DNA from: Tateyamaria omphalii
GTDB lineage: Bacteria > Pseudomonadota > Alphaproteobacteria > Rhodobacterales > Rhodobacteraceae
Direction: 5' to 3'
NCBI RefSeq assembly: GCF_001969365.1
Contig: NZ_CP019312.1
Span: 3,797,637 to 3,861,636 of the forward strand
Length of the DNA: 64,000 bases
The translations under genes and the position numbers were made by a program. The stretch's first letter is position 1, and the number at the start of each line of letters is the position of its first letter. Under the pieces are notes generated by a model. That model was given only the letters and a program-made list of their open reading frames with translations, did no database searches and had not been told where the DNA came from. This document shows positions 17,274-25,391 of the stretch, in pieces.

Positions 17274-18668
17274 ATGGTGGCTGAGGGGCAGGCGAAGTTC
17301 CTGTCAGGGTCGCTTCTGCGCCATGTGACGGTGATGTCGCTGACCTCGACCGTCGGGTTGATGGCCGTATTCCTTGTCGATTTTATCGACATGGTTTTCA
17401 TTTCCATGCTGGGCAAGGCCGAGTTGGCCGCCGCCGTGGGCTACGCGGGCGCGATCCTGTTTTTCACCACGTCCTTTTCCATCGGCATGGCGATTGCCGT
17501 GGGCGCTCTGGTGGCGCGCGATCTGGGCGCAGGCAACGTGGAGCGGGCGCGGCTGCGCAGTTCGCATGGACTTGCCTATGGCGTTGGTTTTGGTGTGCTG
17601 TTTTCGGCGTTCGTGTGGTGGAATATTCCAACCTTTGTCCGTTGGATTGGTGCGGAAGGCGAGACGGCGGCGCTGGCCGAGGGCTATCTTGCCATTATCA
17701 TCCCGTCGCTGCCCTTTCTGGTCGTGGGCATGATGGGCAGCGGCATTCTGCGTGCCCATGGCGATGCGCGCCGGGCGATGATGGCGACGATTTGGGGCGG
17801 GGGCGTGAATGCCGTTTTGGACCCCATACTGATCTTTGGTCTGGGGCTCGACTTAACCGGGGCGGCGCTGGCGTCGGTCGCGGCGCGGGTGGCGATTGCG
17901 ACAGCGGCCATTCTGCCGATCCTGCGGCATCATGGGGGTCTTCCGCGTCCCGAGGTCGTGGGGATGCTGCGCGATCTGCGCCCGCTTGTGACCATTGGCT
18001 TTCCCGCGATCCTGACGCAGTTGGCCACGCCCGTGGGCCAGGCCATCGTCACCCGGTCCATGGCGCAATACGGGCTTGAGGCCGTGGCGGGCATGGCCAT
18101 CGTGGGCCGTTTGATGCCGGTGTCCTTTGCCGTGATCTTTGCCCTGTCCGGCGCCGTTGGTCCGATCCTGGGCCAGAATTTTGGCGCGGGGCGGCATGAC
18201 CGGGTGCGGGCCGGGTTCAATGCGGCGCTGATCTTTGCCGGGTCGGTGATCTTTGTCATTGCGGCGGTTTTGTTCGTGCTGCGCGGTCCCGTTGCGGACC
18301 TGTTTGATGCGCGCGGCGTGACCCGTGATCTGGTGTTCCTGTTCTGCGGTCCCTTGGCGCTTTTGTTCTTTTTCAACGGCGTGCTGTTTGTGGCCAATGC
18401 GGCGTTCAACAATCTGGGCCACCCGTTCTATTCCACATGGATGAATTGGGGGCGCAACACAGTTGCCATGATCCCGTTGGTATGGGTCGGCGGACAGCTT
18501 TACGGAGCCGAAGGTGTGCTGATCGGGCAGGCGGTGTCGGCCGTTGTCTTTGGGGCCGCCGCGTGGGTGCTGGCCCGACGCGTGATCGCAGCTGAGGGCG
18601 GAAACGTGACGCGCGACAGCTTTGCGCGCGAGGGGCGGCTCTTGTCCCTATTGAACCTGCGCAAGTAG
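17274..18668 (+). CDS. MATE family efflux transporter
   Basis: A 464-residue polytopic protein with about 12 membrane helices arranged as two MATE repeats. MATE proteins export cationic drugs or metabolites using H+ or Na+ gradients. Recognisable pieces are the N-terminal LLRHVTVMSLTSTVGLMAVF, the VGALVARDLGAGN loop and the second-repeat GQNFGAGRHDRV. The start is GTG at 17274. Its end overlaps the convergent GGCT-like gene by 21 bases. Confidence 0.9.
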   Translation: MVAEGQAKFLSGSLLRHVTVMSLTSTVGLMAVFLVDFIDMVFISMLGKAELAAAVGYAGAILFFTTSFSIGMAIAVGALVARDLGAGNVERARLRSSHGLAYGVGFGVLFSAFVWWNIPTFVRWIGAEGETAALAEGYLAIIIPSLPFLVVGMMGSGILRAHGDARRAMMATIWGGGVNAVLDPILIFGLGLDLTGAALASVAARVAIATAAILPILRHHGGLPRPEVVGMLRDLRPLVTIGFPAILTQLATPVGQAIVTRSMAQYGLEAVAGMAIVGRLMPVSFAVIFALSGAVGPILGQNFGAGRHDRVRAGFNAALIFAGSVIFVIAAVLFVLRGPVADLFDARGVTRDLVFLFCGPLALLFFFNGVLFVANAAFNNLGHPFYSTWMNWGRNTVAMIPLVWVGGQLYGAEGVLIGQAVSAVVFGAAAWVLARRVIAAEGGNVTRDSFAREGRLLSLLNLRK

Positions 18669-19187
18669 GCGGTCGGTCAGCGCCTGTTCCTGTGGCGTCA
18701 GGGTTTGCGCACGCGGGTAGAGCGGCGCGCCGCGGTCGTCCTGAATGGCTGTGTCCCAGCCGTCGGTCGTGGCAAAGAAATGTTCGGCCCCCGCCTGTCC
18801 GAATTCGCGCACAAACCCTTGTACCACCACGTCGAGATAGCTGAGCAGGATGCGGTGATCGCCGGCCGGTCGCTTTGCATCCGGCGGCACTTGGTAGACG
18901 GCGATGTCGCTGGCGTTGGCCTCATGTGCGACCGCGTGGGTGGCATTGATCCGGGTGTATCCGGTTTCGCGCAGGTCGAGTGCCGCCCAGTCTGCCTGCG
19001 GGACGGAGGCGATCAGGCCGTCGATACTGTGCCCCGGTGCCTCTTGCACCGACAGGAACACCACGTTGCGCCGGTCCGTGCGCACCCAGGCACGCCGCCA
19101 GCCGTTGAGCGTGGCCGCTTGCGCCTGCGGGTAGGCGTGTGTGGCACGGTTGACAAGGCTGCCGTAGCCAAAGAACCAGGGCGTCAT
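18648..19187 (-). CDS. Gamma-glutamylcyclotransferase-like protein
   Basis: A 179-residue protein starting MTPWFFGYGSLVNRATHAY at 19187. The FGYGSLVN segment is the substrate loop of the GGCT/AIG2 fold, and the conserved acidic/central part follows in GHSIDGLIASV and the YTRINATHAV region. Family members cyclise gamma-glutamyl amines or glutathione-derived peptides. The start overlaps the stop of the inositol-phosphatase-family gene by four bases (ATGA), so they form an operon. Confidence 0.75.
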   Translation of the reverse strand: MTPWFFGYGSLVNRATHAYPQAQAATLNGWRRAWVRTDRRNVVFLSVQEAPGHSIDGLIASVPQADWAALDLRETGYTRINATHAVAHEANASDIAVYQVPPDAKRPAGDHRILLSYLDVVVQGFVREFGQAGAEHFFATTDGWDTAIQDDRGAPLYPRAQTLTPQEQALTDRLLAQVQ

Positions 19188-20053
19188 GCGTCGGACATCA
19201 GGTCGGCAAAATGCGCCGCAAGCGTGTCCCAGACGTCTGGTGAGGAGGCGGTGAGCAGGTAGCCTTCCTTGATCGACGCGTTGTAGTCCGAGCCGTCGAG
19301 CATCGCGGCCTTGCCGCCTGCCTGCTGGCAGATCAGGACACCTGCGGCGTGGTCCCAGCTGTTGAGCGTGCTGGATAGCACGAAGTCCACCGCGCCGGTG
19401 GCCGCAAGCCGGTATTCGTGGGCCGAACAGCGCAGGCTGCCGATGAAGGCCAGCGCGCCCACCTTGGTCCACATCAGCGCTTGGTCCGCCGGTGTCATCA
19501 GCCGGATATGGGCGTAGCCCGCAAGCTGGTTCAGCGGTTTCGTGTTGGCGGTGTGGATGGGTCGGATCCGCCCGGTCTGTGTCAGCCATTGGGCGGGTGA
19601 GGTGTTGTCGGCCATGATCAGGTCGTTGCCGACGGGATCGTAGATCAGGCCAAAGACCGGCACGCCAAAGCGGCAGACCGAGACCATGGTGCCGAAGAGC
19701 GGCATGTTCTTTGCAAAGTTCCAGGTGCCATCGACCGGGTCGATGATAAAGGACAGCTCAGCCTCAGCCACGCCGTCCAGCAGTTTGGGGTTGGCCGACA
19801 CTGCCTCTTCCCCGATGACGAGCGCGTGGGGGAAGGCCATTTGCAGGCCGCGGGTGATCATGGCTTCGGCTGCGGTGTCGGCTTGGGTGACCAGATCCGT
19901 TTCGTCCCGTTTGGTGTCGATCTCGCCTGCGTCGAGGCGGCGGAAGCGGGGCATGATCTCGGCCTTTGCGGCGCGGCGGATCAGGTTGATGATCTGTGTC
20001 TTTTGCGCCTGTGTCAGCGGGGCGGTGACGGGCATGGGCAATTGGTCGGTCAT
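19184..20053 (-). CDS. Inositol monophosphatase family protein (possibly histidinol-phosphatase)
   Basis: A 289-residue Mg-dependent phosphatase of the IMPase/FIG superfamily. Metal-binding motifs are present: GEEAVS near residue 88, IDPVDGTWNFA near residue 113 and NSWDHAAGVLIC near residue 235. Family members act on inositol phosphate, histidinol phosphate, fructose bisphosphate or PAP, so the substrate is uncertain. The start at 20053 is preceded by a purine-rich stretch. Coupled to the downstream GGCT-like gene. Confidence 0.85.
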   Translation of the reverse strand: MTDQLPMPVTAPLTQAQKTQIINLIRRAAKAEIMPRFRRLDAGEIDTKRDETDLVTQADTAAEAMITRGLQMAFPHALVIGEEAVSANPKLLDGVAEAELSFIIDPVDGTWNFAKNMPLFGTMVSVCRFGVPVFGLIYDPVGNDLIMADNTSPAQWLTQTGRIRPIHTANTKPLNQLAGYAHIRLMTPADQALMWTKVGALAFIGSLRCSAHEYRLAATGAVDFVLSSTLNSWDHAAGVLICQQAGGKAAMLDGSDYNASIKEGYLLTASSPDVWDTLAAHFADLMSDA

Positions 20054-20120
20054 AAAATGGTCCTTGATTCCATGGATCGCCGCCGGTGTGCCATGTCTTG
20101 CTGCACTGCCGCAACGTACC

Positions 20121-22649
20121 TTATTCGCGCCCCCGCAGTACCTGGGCGGGGCGTGCGGCCAATGGCCCCCAGGCAAAGGCCAGCCCGGCCAGAAGCGTGG
20201 CCGTCACGCCGCCGATCACGATGGCGAGCGCCGAGGGCCAGATGACGGTAAAGTCGGTGTCCATGATGTAATAGCTGACCGCCCAACCGCCTGCGATGCC
20301 CGCCGCGAGCGCGACGGCGCCAGCGCCAAGGCCCAGAAGGGCCGCGCGGGTGGCGAAGCTGATCAGGATGCGCTGGCGCGTTGCGCCCAGGGTTTTCAGG
20401 ACCGCCGCCTCGTATGTGCGGGCTTGGGTGCCCGCCGCAGCGGCCCCGATCAGGACGAGGAACCCGGTCAGGAGCGTTGCGCCTGCCCCGTAGGATGTGG
20501 CGGCGGCGAGGCCGGAGAGCACCTCGCTCACCCGGTCGATGGCGTCGCGCACGCGGATGGCCGTCACGTTGGGATAGGCGTTGGCGATGTCGCGCAGGAT
20601 CTGGGTTTCTGCCCCGTCGGTGGCATAGACGGTCGAGATGAACGTGTGCGGTGCGCCTTGCAGGGCGGAGGGGTTCATGGACAGGATGAAGCCGATGCCG
20701 GCGGTGGAAAAGTCGACCTCGCGGAACGATGTGATCGTGCCGGTGATGTCGCGGCCCAGGATGTTGATGGTCATGCTGTCGCCGAGGGACAGGCCCATTT
20801 CCTCGGCCTCTTCCGCGGCGAAGCTGATTTGCGGATCGCCTGTGTAGTCTGCGGGCCACCAGTCTCCTGCGGTGATGCGCGTGTTTTCGGTGGGCGTTTC
20901 GGAATAGGTGATGCCGCGGTCGCCGGACAGGACCCAGTGATCGCCTGCGACGTCTGCCGCCCGCTGGCCGTTGATCTGGGTGATGATGCCCCGCAGCATG
21001 GGCGCGCTGTCGATGCGGCTGACAGCCGGGTCACTTTCCAGCCGCTCGGTATAGCCGGGCATCTGGTCGCGCTGGATGTCGACGAAGAAATAGCTGGGCG
21101 CGATGTCGGGCAGATTGCCGGTGATGGCGTTGCGCAGGTTGCCGTCGATCTGGCCCACGGCGGCCAGCACCGACAAGCCCAGGCCGAGGGACAAGACCAC
21201 AGACGCTGCCCCTTCGCGCGTGCCGGAAATGGCGCCAAGCGCCCAGCGGAGGGCGGGCCGCCCCTTGGCCCGTGGGGCCGCGCGTTTCGACAGCCAGCGG
21301 ATCAGGACGGCGGCAAGCGCCAGTAGGCCGAGGGCAAAGGCGATGCCCCCCGATGTCCAGAGTGTCAGCCACCATGTGCCTGAAAAGAGGCCCGCCAGCC
21401 CGATCAGCGCGGCAAGGCCCGCGCCGATCCAGATGAGGTAGCCCGCGCGTGGCAAGAGACGCGCCTTGTCCAGTGCATCGCGGAACAAGGTCGCTGCGCG
21501 CACATCCTCGGCCCGGGCAAGCGGCCAGAGGGTGAACACAAAGGCGGTCAGCAGGCCGTAAATCGCCGCCTCGATCAATGGGGCGGGGAACAGGGTGAAA
21601 CTGGCCGGGATCGGCAAACGTGCTTCGATGATCGGGGCGAGGAGCAGGGGGACGAACGCCCCAAGTAGCAGTCCGATGGCGATGCCCAGCAATGACAGGG
21701 CGCCGATCTGGATGAAATAGGTCTGGAAGATCGTGCTGCGCTCGGCCCCCAGAGTGCGGAGGGTAGCGATCACGGATGTCTTGCCTGCAAGATATGCGCG
21801 CACGGCTGCTGACACACCGACGCCACCCACGGCGAGGCCCGACAGGCCCACCAGCACGAGAAACGCGCCCAGTCGGTCCACGAACTCGGATACGCCCGGC
21901 GCGCCGTTGCGCGCGTCGGTCCAGCGCATGCCCGTTGCTTCGAATTGGTTGCGCGCCTGTCCCTCGAGCGCGGCAAGGTCGGTGCCGTCGGGCAGGTCGA
22001 GCCGGTATTTCGAATTGAACAGGGTACCCGGCGCCAGAAGCTGCGCGTTCTCAAGCGCGGTGCGCAGCACGATGGTGCGCGGGCCGAGGGCGAAGCCGCC
22101 TGCGGCACTGTCGGGTTCGCGGGCGAGCGTCGCCATCAGCACGAAGTCCTGCGTGCCAAGGCGGAACGTATCGCCGGTGGCCAGCCCGAGCCGGTCAATC
22201 AGCGCGCGTTCCATCACCGCGCCGGGCAGGCCGTCGGCGCCCGCCAACGCGTCGGGCAAGGACATGGCAGGGTCCAACTCGACGGCCCCGATCAGGGGAT
22301 AGGCGCCGTCGACAGCCTTGATCTGTGTCAGGCCGCGCTCTGTCTCGCCCTCGCGTTCGACCACGGCCATGGAACGGAAATCTGCGATTTCCGATACGCT
22401 CGTGGCCACGCTGTCCATCCACGCGCGCTCGTCCTCGGTCGCGAAGCGGTAGGTGAAGTCCAGTTCGGCATCGCCGCCCAGCAGGGCCGCGCCCTCGCGC
22501 TGCAGCCCCGCCTCGATGGCCGCGCGGACCGATCCGACGGCGGCGATGGCAGCCACGCCAAGCGCAAGGCAGGCCAGAAATATGCGGAACCCGCGCAGGC
22601 CCCCGCGCAATTCACGCCGGGCAAAGCGGGCAGAGGTGGCAAGGGTCAT
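20121..22649 (-). CDS. ABC transporter permease, FtsX/YbbP family
   Basis: An 842-residue permease of the MacB/FtsX superfamily: an N-terminal helix (about residues 20-45), a large periplasmic domain, a block of membrane helices near the middle, a second periplasmic domain and a final three-helix FtsX block (about 730-835). The architecture matches YbbP. It overlaps the ATPase gene upstream by four bases, and the neighbouring esterase gene reproduces the tesA-ybbA-ybbP association known in E. coli. The substrate is unknown; release of outer-membrane or envelope lipids is often proposed. Confidence 0.88.
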   Translation of the reverse strand: MTLATSARFARRELRGGLRGFRIFLACLALGVAAIAAVGSVRAAIEAGLQREGAALLGGDAELDFTYRFATEDERAWMDSVATSVSEIADFRSMAVVEREGETERGLTQIKAVDGAYPLIGAVELDPAMSLPDALAGADGLPGAVMERALIDRLGLATGDTFRLGTQDFVLMATLAREPDSAAGGFALGPRTIVLRTALENAQLLAPGTLFNSKYRLDLPDGTDLAALEGQARNQFEATGMRWTDARNGAPGVSEFVDRLGAFLVLVGLSGLAVGGVGVSAAVRAYLAGKTSVIATLRTLGAERSTIFQTYFIQIGALSLLGIAIGLLLGAFVPLLLAPIIEARLPIPASFTLFPAPLIEAAIYGLLTAFVFTLWPLARAEDVRAATLFRDALDKARLLPRAGYLIWIGAGLAALIGLAGLFSGTWWLTLWTSGGIAFALGLLALAAVLIRWLSKRAAPRAKGRPALRWALGAISGTREGAASVVLSLGLGLSVLAAVGQIDGNLRNAITGNLPDIAPSYFFVDIQRDQMPGYTERLESDPAVSRIDSAPMLRGIITQINGQRAADVAGDHWVLSGDRGITYSETPTENTRITAGDWWPADYTGDPQISFAAEEAEEMGLSLGDSMTINILGRDITGTITSFREVDFSTAGIGFILSMNPSALQGAPHTFISTVYATDGAETQILRDIANAYPNVTAIRVRDAIDRVSEVLSGLAAATSYGAGATLLTGFLVLIGAAAAGTQARTYEAAVLKTLGATRQRILISFATRAALLGLGAGAVALAAGIAGGWAVSYYIMDTDFTVIWPSALAIVIGGVTATLLAGLAFAWGPLAARPAQVLRGRE

Positions 22650-23338
22650 TCGGCGGCGGCCTTGACCGGGGGTTCGATCCGCCCGTCGGCCAGGCGGATC
22701 ACCCTGTCGCAGCGGGCCGCCAGATCGGGCGCGTGGGTGACCAGCACCAACGTGGCCCCGTGCCGGTCGCGCAGGGCAAAGAGCAGGTCCATGATCGCCT
22801 GCCCGTTGGCGCCGTCCAGATTGCCGGTGGGCTCATCCGCCAGCAGAATATCGGGCCGTGTGACCAGCGCACGGGCCAGCGCCACGCGCTGCTGTTCGCC
22901 GCCTGACATCTGGCTGGGGTAATGACCGCTGCGATGGGCAAGGCCCACGGCCTCAAGCTCCGCCTCTGCCCGATCAAAGGCGTCACGCGCGCCCGCCAGT
23001 TCAAGCGGTGTCGCCACGTTCTCAAGGGCCGTCATGGTCGGGATCAGGTGAAAACTTTGGAACACGACGCCCATGTGATCGCGCCGAAAGCGGGCCAGTG
23101 CGTCTTCGTTCATCGCCGTGAGGTCCTGGCCAAGTGCCATCACGGTGCCGCCGGTGGCCCGTTCCAACCCGCCCATGATCATGAGCAGTGAGGACTTGCC
23201 CGACCCCGATGGGCCGACCAGCCCTACCGTCTCGCCCTTGCCAATCTCAAGCGTGATGCCGTGCAGGATATCGACCTGCCCGGCATTGCCATCCAGGCTG
23301 AGCGCCGCATTATTCAGGGACAGGACTGGATCGGACAT
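22646..23338 (-). CDS. ABC transporter ATP-binding protein, YbbA/LolD type
   Basis: A 230-residue ATPase with Walker A GPSGSGKSSLL (about residues 41-51), signature MSGGEQQRVALARAL near residue 145 and Walker B ILLADEPTGNLD. The ADEPTGNLD form is typical of the MacB/LolD/YbbA class that pairs with FtsX-type permeases. It overlaps its permease gene by four bases. Divergent from the TesA-type esterase with a 51-base intergenic gap. Confidence 0.92.
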   Translation of the reverse strand: MSDPVLSLNNAALSLDGNAGQVDILHGITLEIGKGETVGLVGPSGSGKSSLLMIMGGLERATGGTVMALGQDLTAMNEDALARFRRDHMGVVFQSFHLIPTMTALENVATPLELAGARDAFDRAEAELEAVGLAHRSGHYPSQMSGGEQQRVALARALVTRPDILLADEPTGNLDGANGQAIMDLLFALRDRHGATLVLVTHAPDLAARCDRVIRLADGRIEPPVKAAAE

Positions 23339-23389
23339 CGTTGGCGGCCTTTATTGTCGTGTACGGGGTGATATGGAGATCGGATCAGC

Positions 23390-24025
23390 ATGGGCAAGGT
23401 AACAGGTGCAATTGTCATAAGTCTGTGCGCTGGCATGGCTGCGGCCGAACCGGTGACGATTGCGGCGCTGGGCGACAGTCTGACGCAAGGCTATGGGTTG
23501 CCCATCGAGCAGGGTTTCGTGCCGCAGCTTGAGGCTTGGCTGGATGCGGCGGGACACGAGGTGGATGTCATCAATGCAGGTGTGTCGGGCGATACGACCC
23601 AGGGCGGGCTGAGCCGCGTGGGCTGGACCCTGACGTCCGAGGTGGATGCGATGATTGTCACGCTGGGGGGCAATGACCTGTTGCGCGGGATCGGACCTGA
23701 GGTGAGCCGCGCCAACCTCGAAGGTATCGTGCAGGCCGCGACCGATGCCGGGGTGGAGGTGTTGGTGGTCGGTATGCAGGCGCCCGGCAATTACGGGCCA
23801 GAGTACAAGCAGGCCTTTGACGCGATGTATCCCGAGATTGCGGAGGCGTATGGCACGCTCTACCTCGACAGCTTTTTCGCGGGGCTTGGTGGGGCTGGGA
23901 CAGACCCGGCAGAGGTGCGCGGCTTTATGCAGGCGGACGGCATTCATCCCAATGCCGAAGGTGTGGCGCGGATTGTCGAGGGGATTGGCCCCAGTGTCGA
24001 AGCCCTGATCGCGCAGGTCGAGTGA
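23390..24025 (+). CDS. TesA-type arylesterase / lysophospholipase L1 (GDSL family)
   Basis: A 211-residue SGNH hydrolase with a signal peptide (about residues 1-19). Block I AALGDSLTQGYGLP carries the nucleophile Ser, the Gly is in NAGVSGDTTQGG, the Asn in VTLGGNDLLRG and the catalytic Asp-His in ADGIHPNAEG near the end. Such enzymes hydrolyse acyl-thioesters, lysophospholipids and aryl esters in the periplasm. Its place beside the YbbA/YbbP-like transporter supports a shared envelope-lipid role. Confidence 0.9.
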   Translation: MGKVTGAIVISLCAGMAAAEPVTIAALGDSLTQGYGLPIEQGFVPQLEAWLDAAGHEVDVINAGVSGDTTQGGLSRVGWTLTSEVDAMIVTLGGNDLLRGIGPEVSRANLEGIVQAATDAGVEVLVVGMQAPGNYGPEYKQAFDAMYPEIAEAYGTLYLDSFFAGLGGAGTDPAEVRGFMQADGIHPNAEGVARIVEGIGPSVEALIAQVE

Positions 24026-24026
24026 G

Positions 24027-24641
24027 ATGCCTGGGCGGTTTTTCCTGACTGATCCGGTGTCGGACCTGACGGGCGCGCTGGGTGTTCCAGCGGGGACAGT
24101 CGGCAACGAACCCGCCCGGCAGAACATTGCGCCGGGGCAGGAAATCATCGTCTTCGACGGAGCGTTGACCCGTATGCGCTGGGGCATCGTGCCGGTGGGC
24201 CGCGTCAACGCCCGCGGCCGTCCGGTGATGGAGCAGATCATCAACGCCCGGTCCGAGACGGTGTTCGACAAGACCGCCTTTGACGGCGTGGGGCGCGCGG
24301 TGATCCCGGTGAACGGATGGTACGAATGGACGGGTGAGAAGCGCAAGAAAACCGCGTGGCGGATCGCGCCGAAGGGCGGCGGGTTTCTCTATTTCGCGGC
24401 GATCACGGATGTCTGGACTGCGCCGGGCGGTTTGCAGGTGTCGCAAGTGGCTGCGGTCACGTGTGAGCCGAATGCAGATGTCGCGCCGATCCATCACCGC
24501 ATGGGTGTGCTGCTTGAACCTGCGGACCTCAATACCTGGATGGGCGAAGACCTCGATGCTGTGAAGGCGCTGATGGTCCCCTGGCCGGTCGGTCGGTTGC
24601 AGATCGAGGAAGCGGTCGGTGTGAACTGGGACGGCCCGTGA
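24027..24641 (+). CDS. SRAP (YedK/HMCES-like) family protein lacking the catalytic Cys2
   Basis: A 204-residue SOS response-associated peptidase domain protein. The core is recognisable: QNIAPGQEI, RWGIVP, INARSET (DNA-binding Asn/Arg), the catalytic Glu in VNGWYEW and the His in PIHHRMGVLL. However the N-terminus reads MPGRFFLTDP where active members have MCGR, so the cysteine that becomes N-terminal and cross-links abasic sites is replaced by Pro. It may be an altered or non-crosslinking paralog. It starts two bases after the esterase stop. Confidence 0.85.
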   Translation: MPGRFFLTDPVSDLTGALGVPAGTVGNEPARQNIAPGQEIIVFDGALTRMRWGIVPVGRVNARGRPVMEQIINARSETVFDKTAFDGVGRAVIPVNGWYEWTGEKRKKTAWRIAPKGGGFLYFAAITDVWTAPGGLQVSQVAAVTCEPNADVAPIHHRMGVLLEPADLNTWMGEDLDAVKALMVPWPVGRLQIEEAVGVNWDGP

Positions 24642-24674
24642 TCCAAAGGCCGCTGCGCGACACCATTGTTTATT

Positions 24675-24730
24675 GGGGGCTCTGCCCCGTCGCTGACGCG
24701 ACTCCCCGAAGTATTTTCAGCCAGAAGAAA
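24675..24730 (+). repeat. Dispersed intergenic repeat, copy 2
   Basis: Stem GGGGC/GCCCC (24676-24680 and 24684-24688) with loop TCT is followed by ACTCCCCGAAGTATTTTC and CCAGAAGAAA. Same orientation and layout as the copies at 12541, 31072 and 44357. It lies just after the SRAP gene. Confidence 0.7.
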
Positions 24731-24832
24731 TGGGCACGCCTTCGTCAGTTAAGCGCTGCCGCGTCCCTCCTCTCTGCTTCAGAAAATCCCGCCTCTTGCC
24801 TGATAGACGGCTTTGCAGCCGTAAGGGCCGGG

Positions 24833-24870
24833 TCAAAAACAAAAGGCGGCGCACAATCAAGTGCCCCGCC
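24833..24870 (-). terminator. Rho-independent terminator of the first cold-shock gene
   Basis: On the minus strand an almost perfect stem GGCGGGGCAC/GTGCGCCGCC (24861-24870 and 24845-24854, one mismatch) is followed by TTTTGTTTTT. It lies 24 bases beyond the cold-shock gene stop. Confidence 0.75.
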
Positions 24871-24893
24871 GCAAAACCCGTGTCGTAGCTGGT

Positions 24894-25100
24894 TTATGCC
24901 AGTGCGATGTTCACCGCGCTTTCGCGACCGTCGCGGCCCGCTTCGAGGTCGAAGGTGACCTTCTGGTTGTCGGCGAGGCCCGTGAGGCCCGAACGCTCTA
25001 CGGCCGAGATGTGAACGAATACGTCTTTGCCACCCGATTCAGGTGCAATAAAGCCGTAGCCTTTTGTGGTGTTGAACCATTTGACGGTGCCGTTTGCCAT
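24894..25100 (-). CDS. Cold-shock family protein (CspA-like), copy 1
   Basis: A 68-residue single cold-shock domain starting MANGTVKWFNTTKGYGFIAP at 25100, with RNP1 (KGYGFIAP) and RNP2 (DVFVHIS) RNA-binding motifs. Such proteins bind single-stranded RNA/DNA and melt structure. The ribosome site AAAGGAG lies 9 bases upstream. It differs from the copy at 61771 at only three residues (15, 33 and 68). A gap of about 290 bases upstream probably holds a long 5' leader. Confidence 0.93.
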   Translation of the reverse strand: MANGTVKWFNTTKGYGFIAPESGGKDVFVHISAVERSGLTGLADNQKVTFDLEAGRDGRESAVNIALA

Positions 25101-25391
25101 CGTCCTTACTCCTTTGGGGGCTGCCCGCGACATGCGGCAGCTGTGGCGTCGTCATAAGATCGAATGACTGAGCCGAAAGGAGCAGTGGGTCGATAGATGA
25201 TGTAGCAAGGCGAGATATGGCACCGCTTTGCTGTTTTTCAAGGGTTTCTGGCTGAGCTGCGTCGTACCGGCAAAGTGCCGCTTCTTTGTGCAGGGGCTGG
25301 GAAACGGCGGGCCACTCCTTTTTTACCAGTTGATAAAATTTTGGACCTGTGAGAGCGTTTTGCGGGAACACATCTTGCAAACGGGGTAGCC
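25101..25391. other. Divergent intergenic region between csp and preT
   Basis: 291 bases without a gene. The csp side contains the ribosome site and probably a structured leader; no riboswitch family is recognised. The preT side contains the RutR-like palindrome at 25322-25337, 54 bases before the preT start codon. Confidence 0.6.
25322..25337 (+). promoter_or_regulatory. RutR-like operator upstream of preT
   Basis: The sequence TTTACCAGTTGATAAA is a near-palindrome (one mismatch between arms) resembling the E. coli RutR consensus TTGACCA-nn-TGGTCAA. It lies 54 bases before the preT start, and a closely similar site is beside the rutR-like gene itself. Confidence 0.6.
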
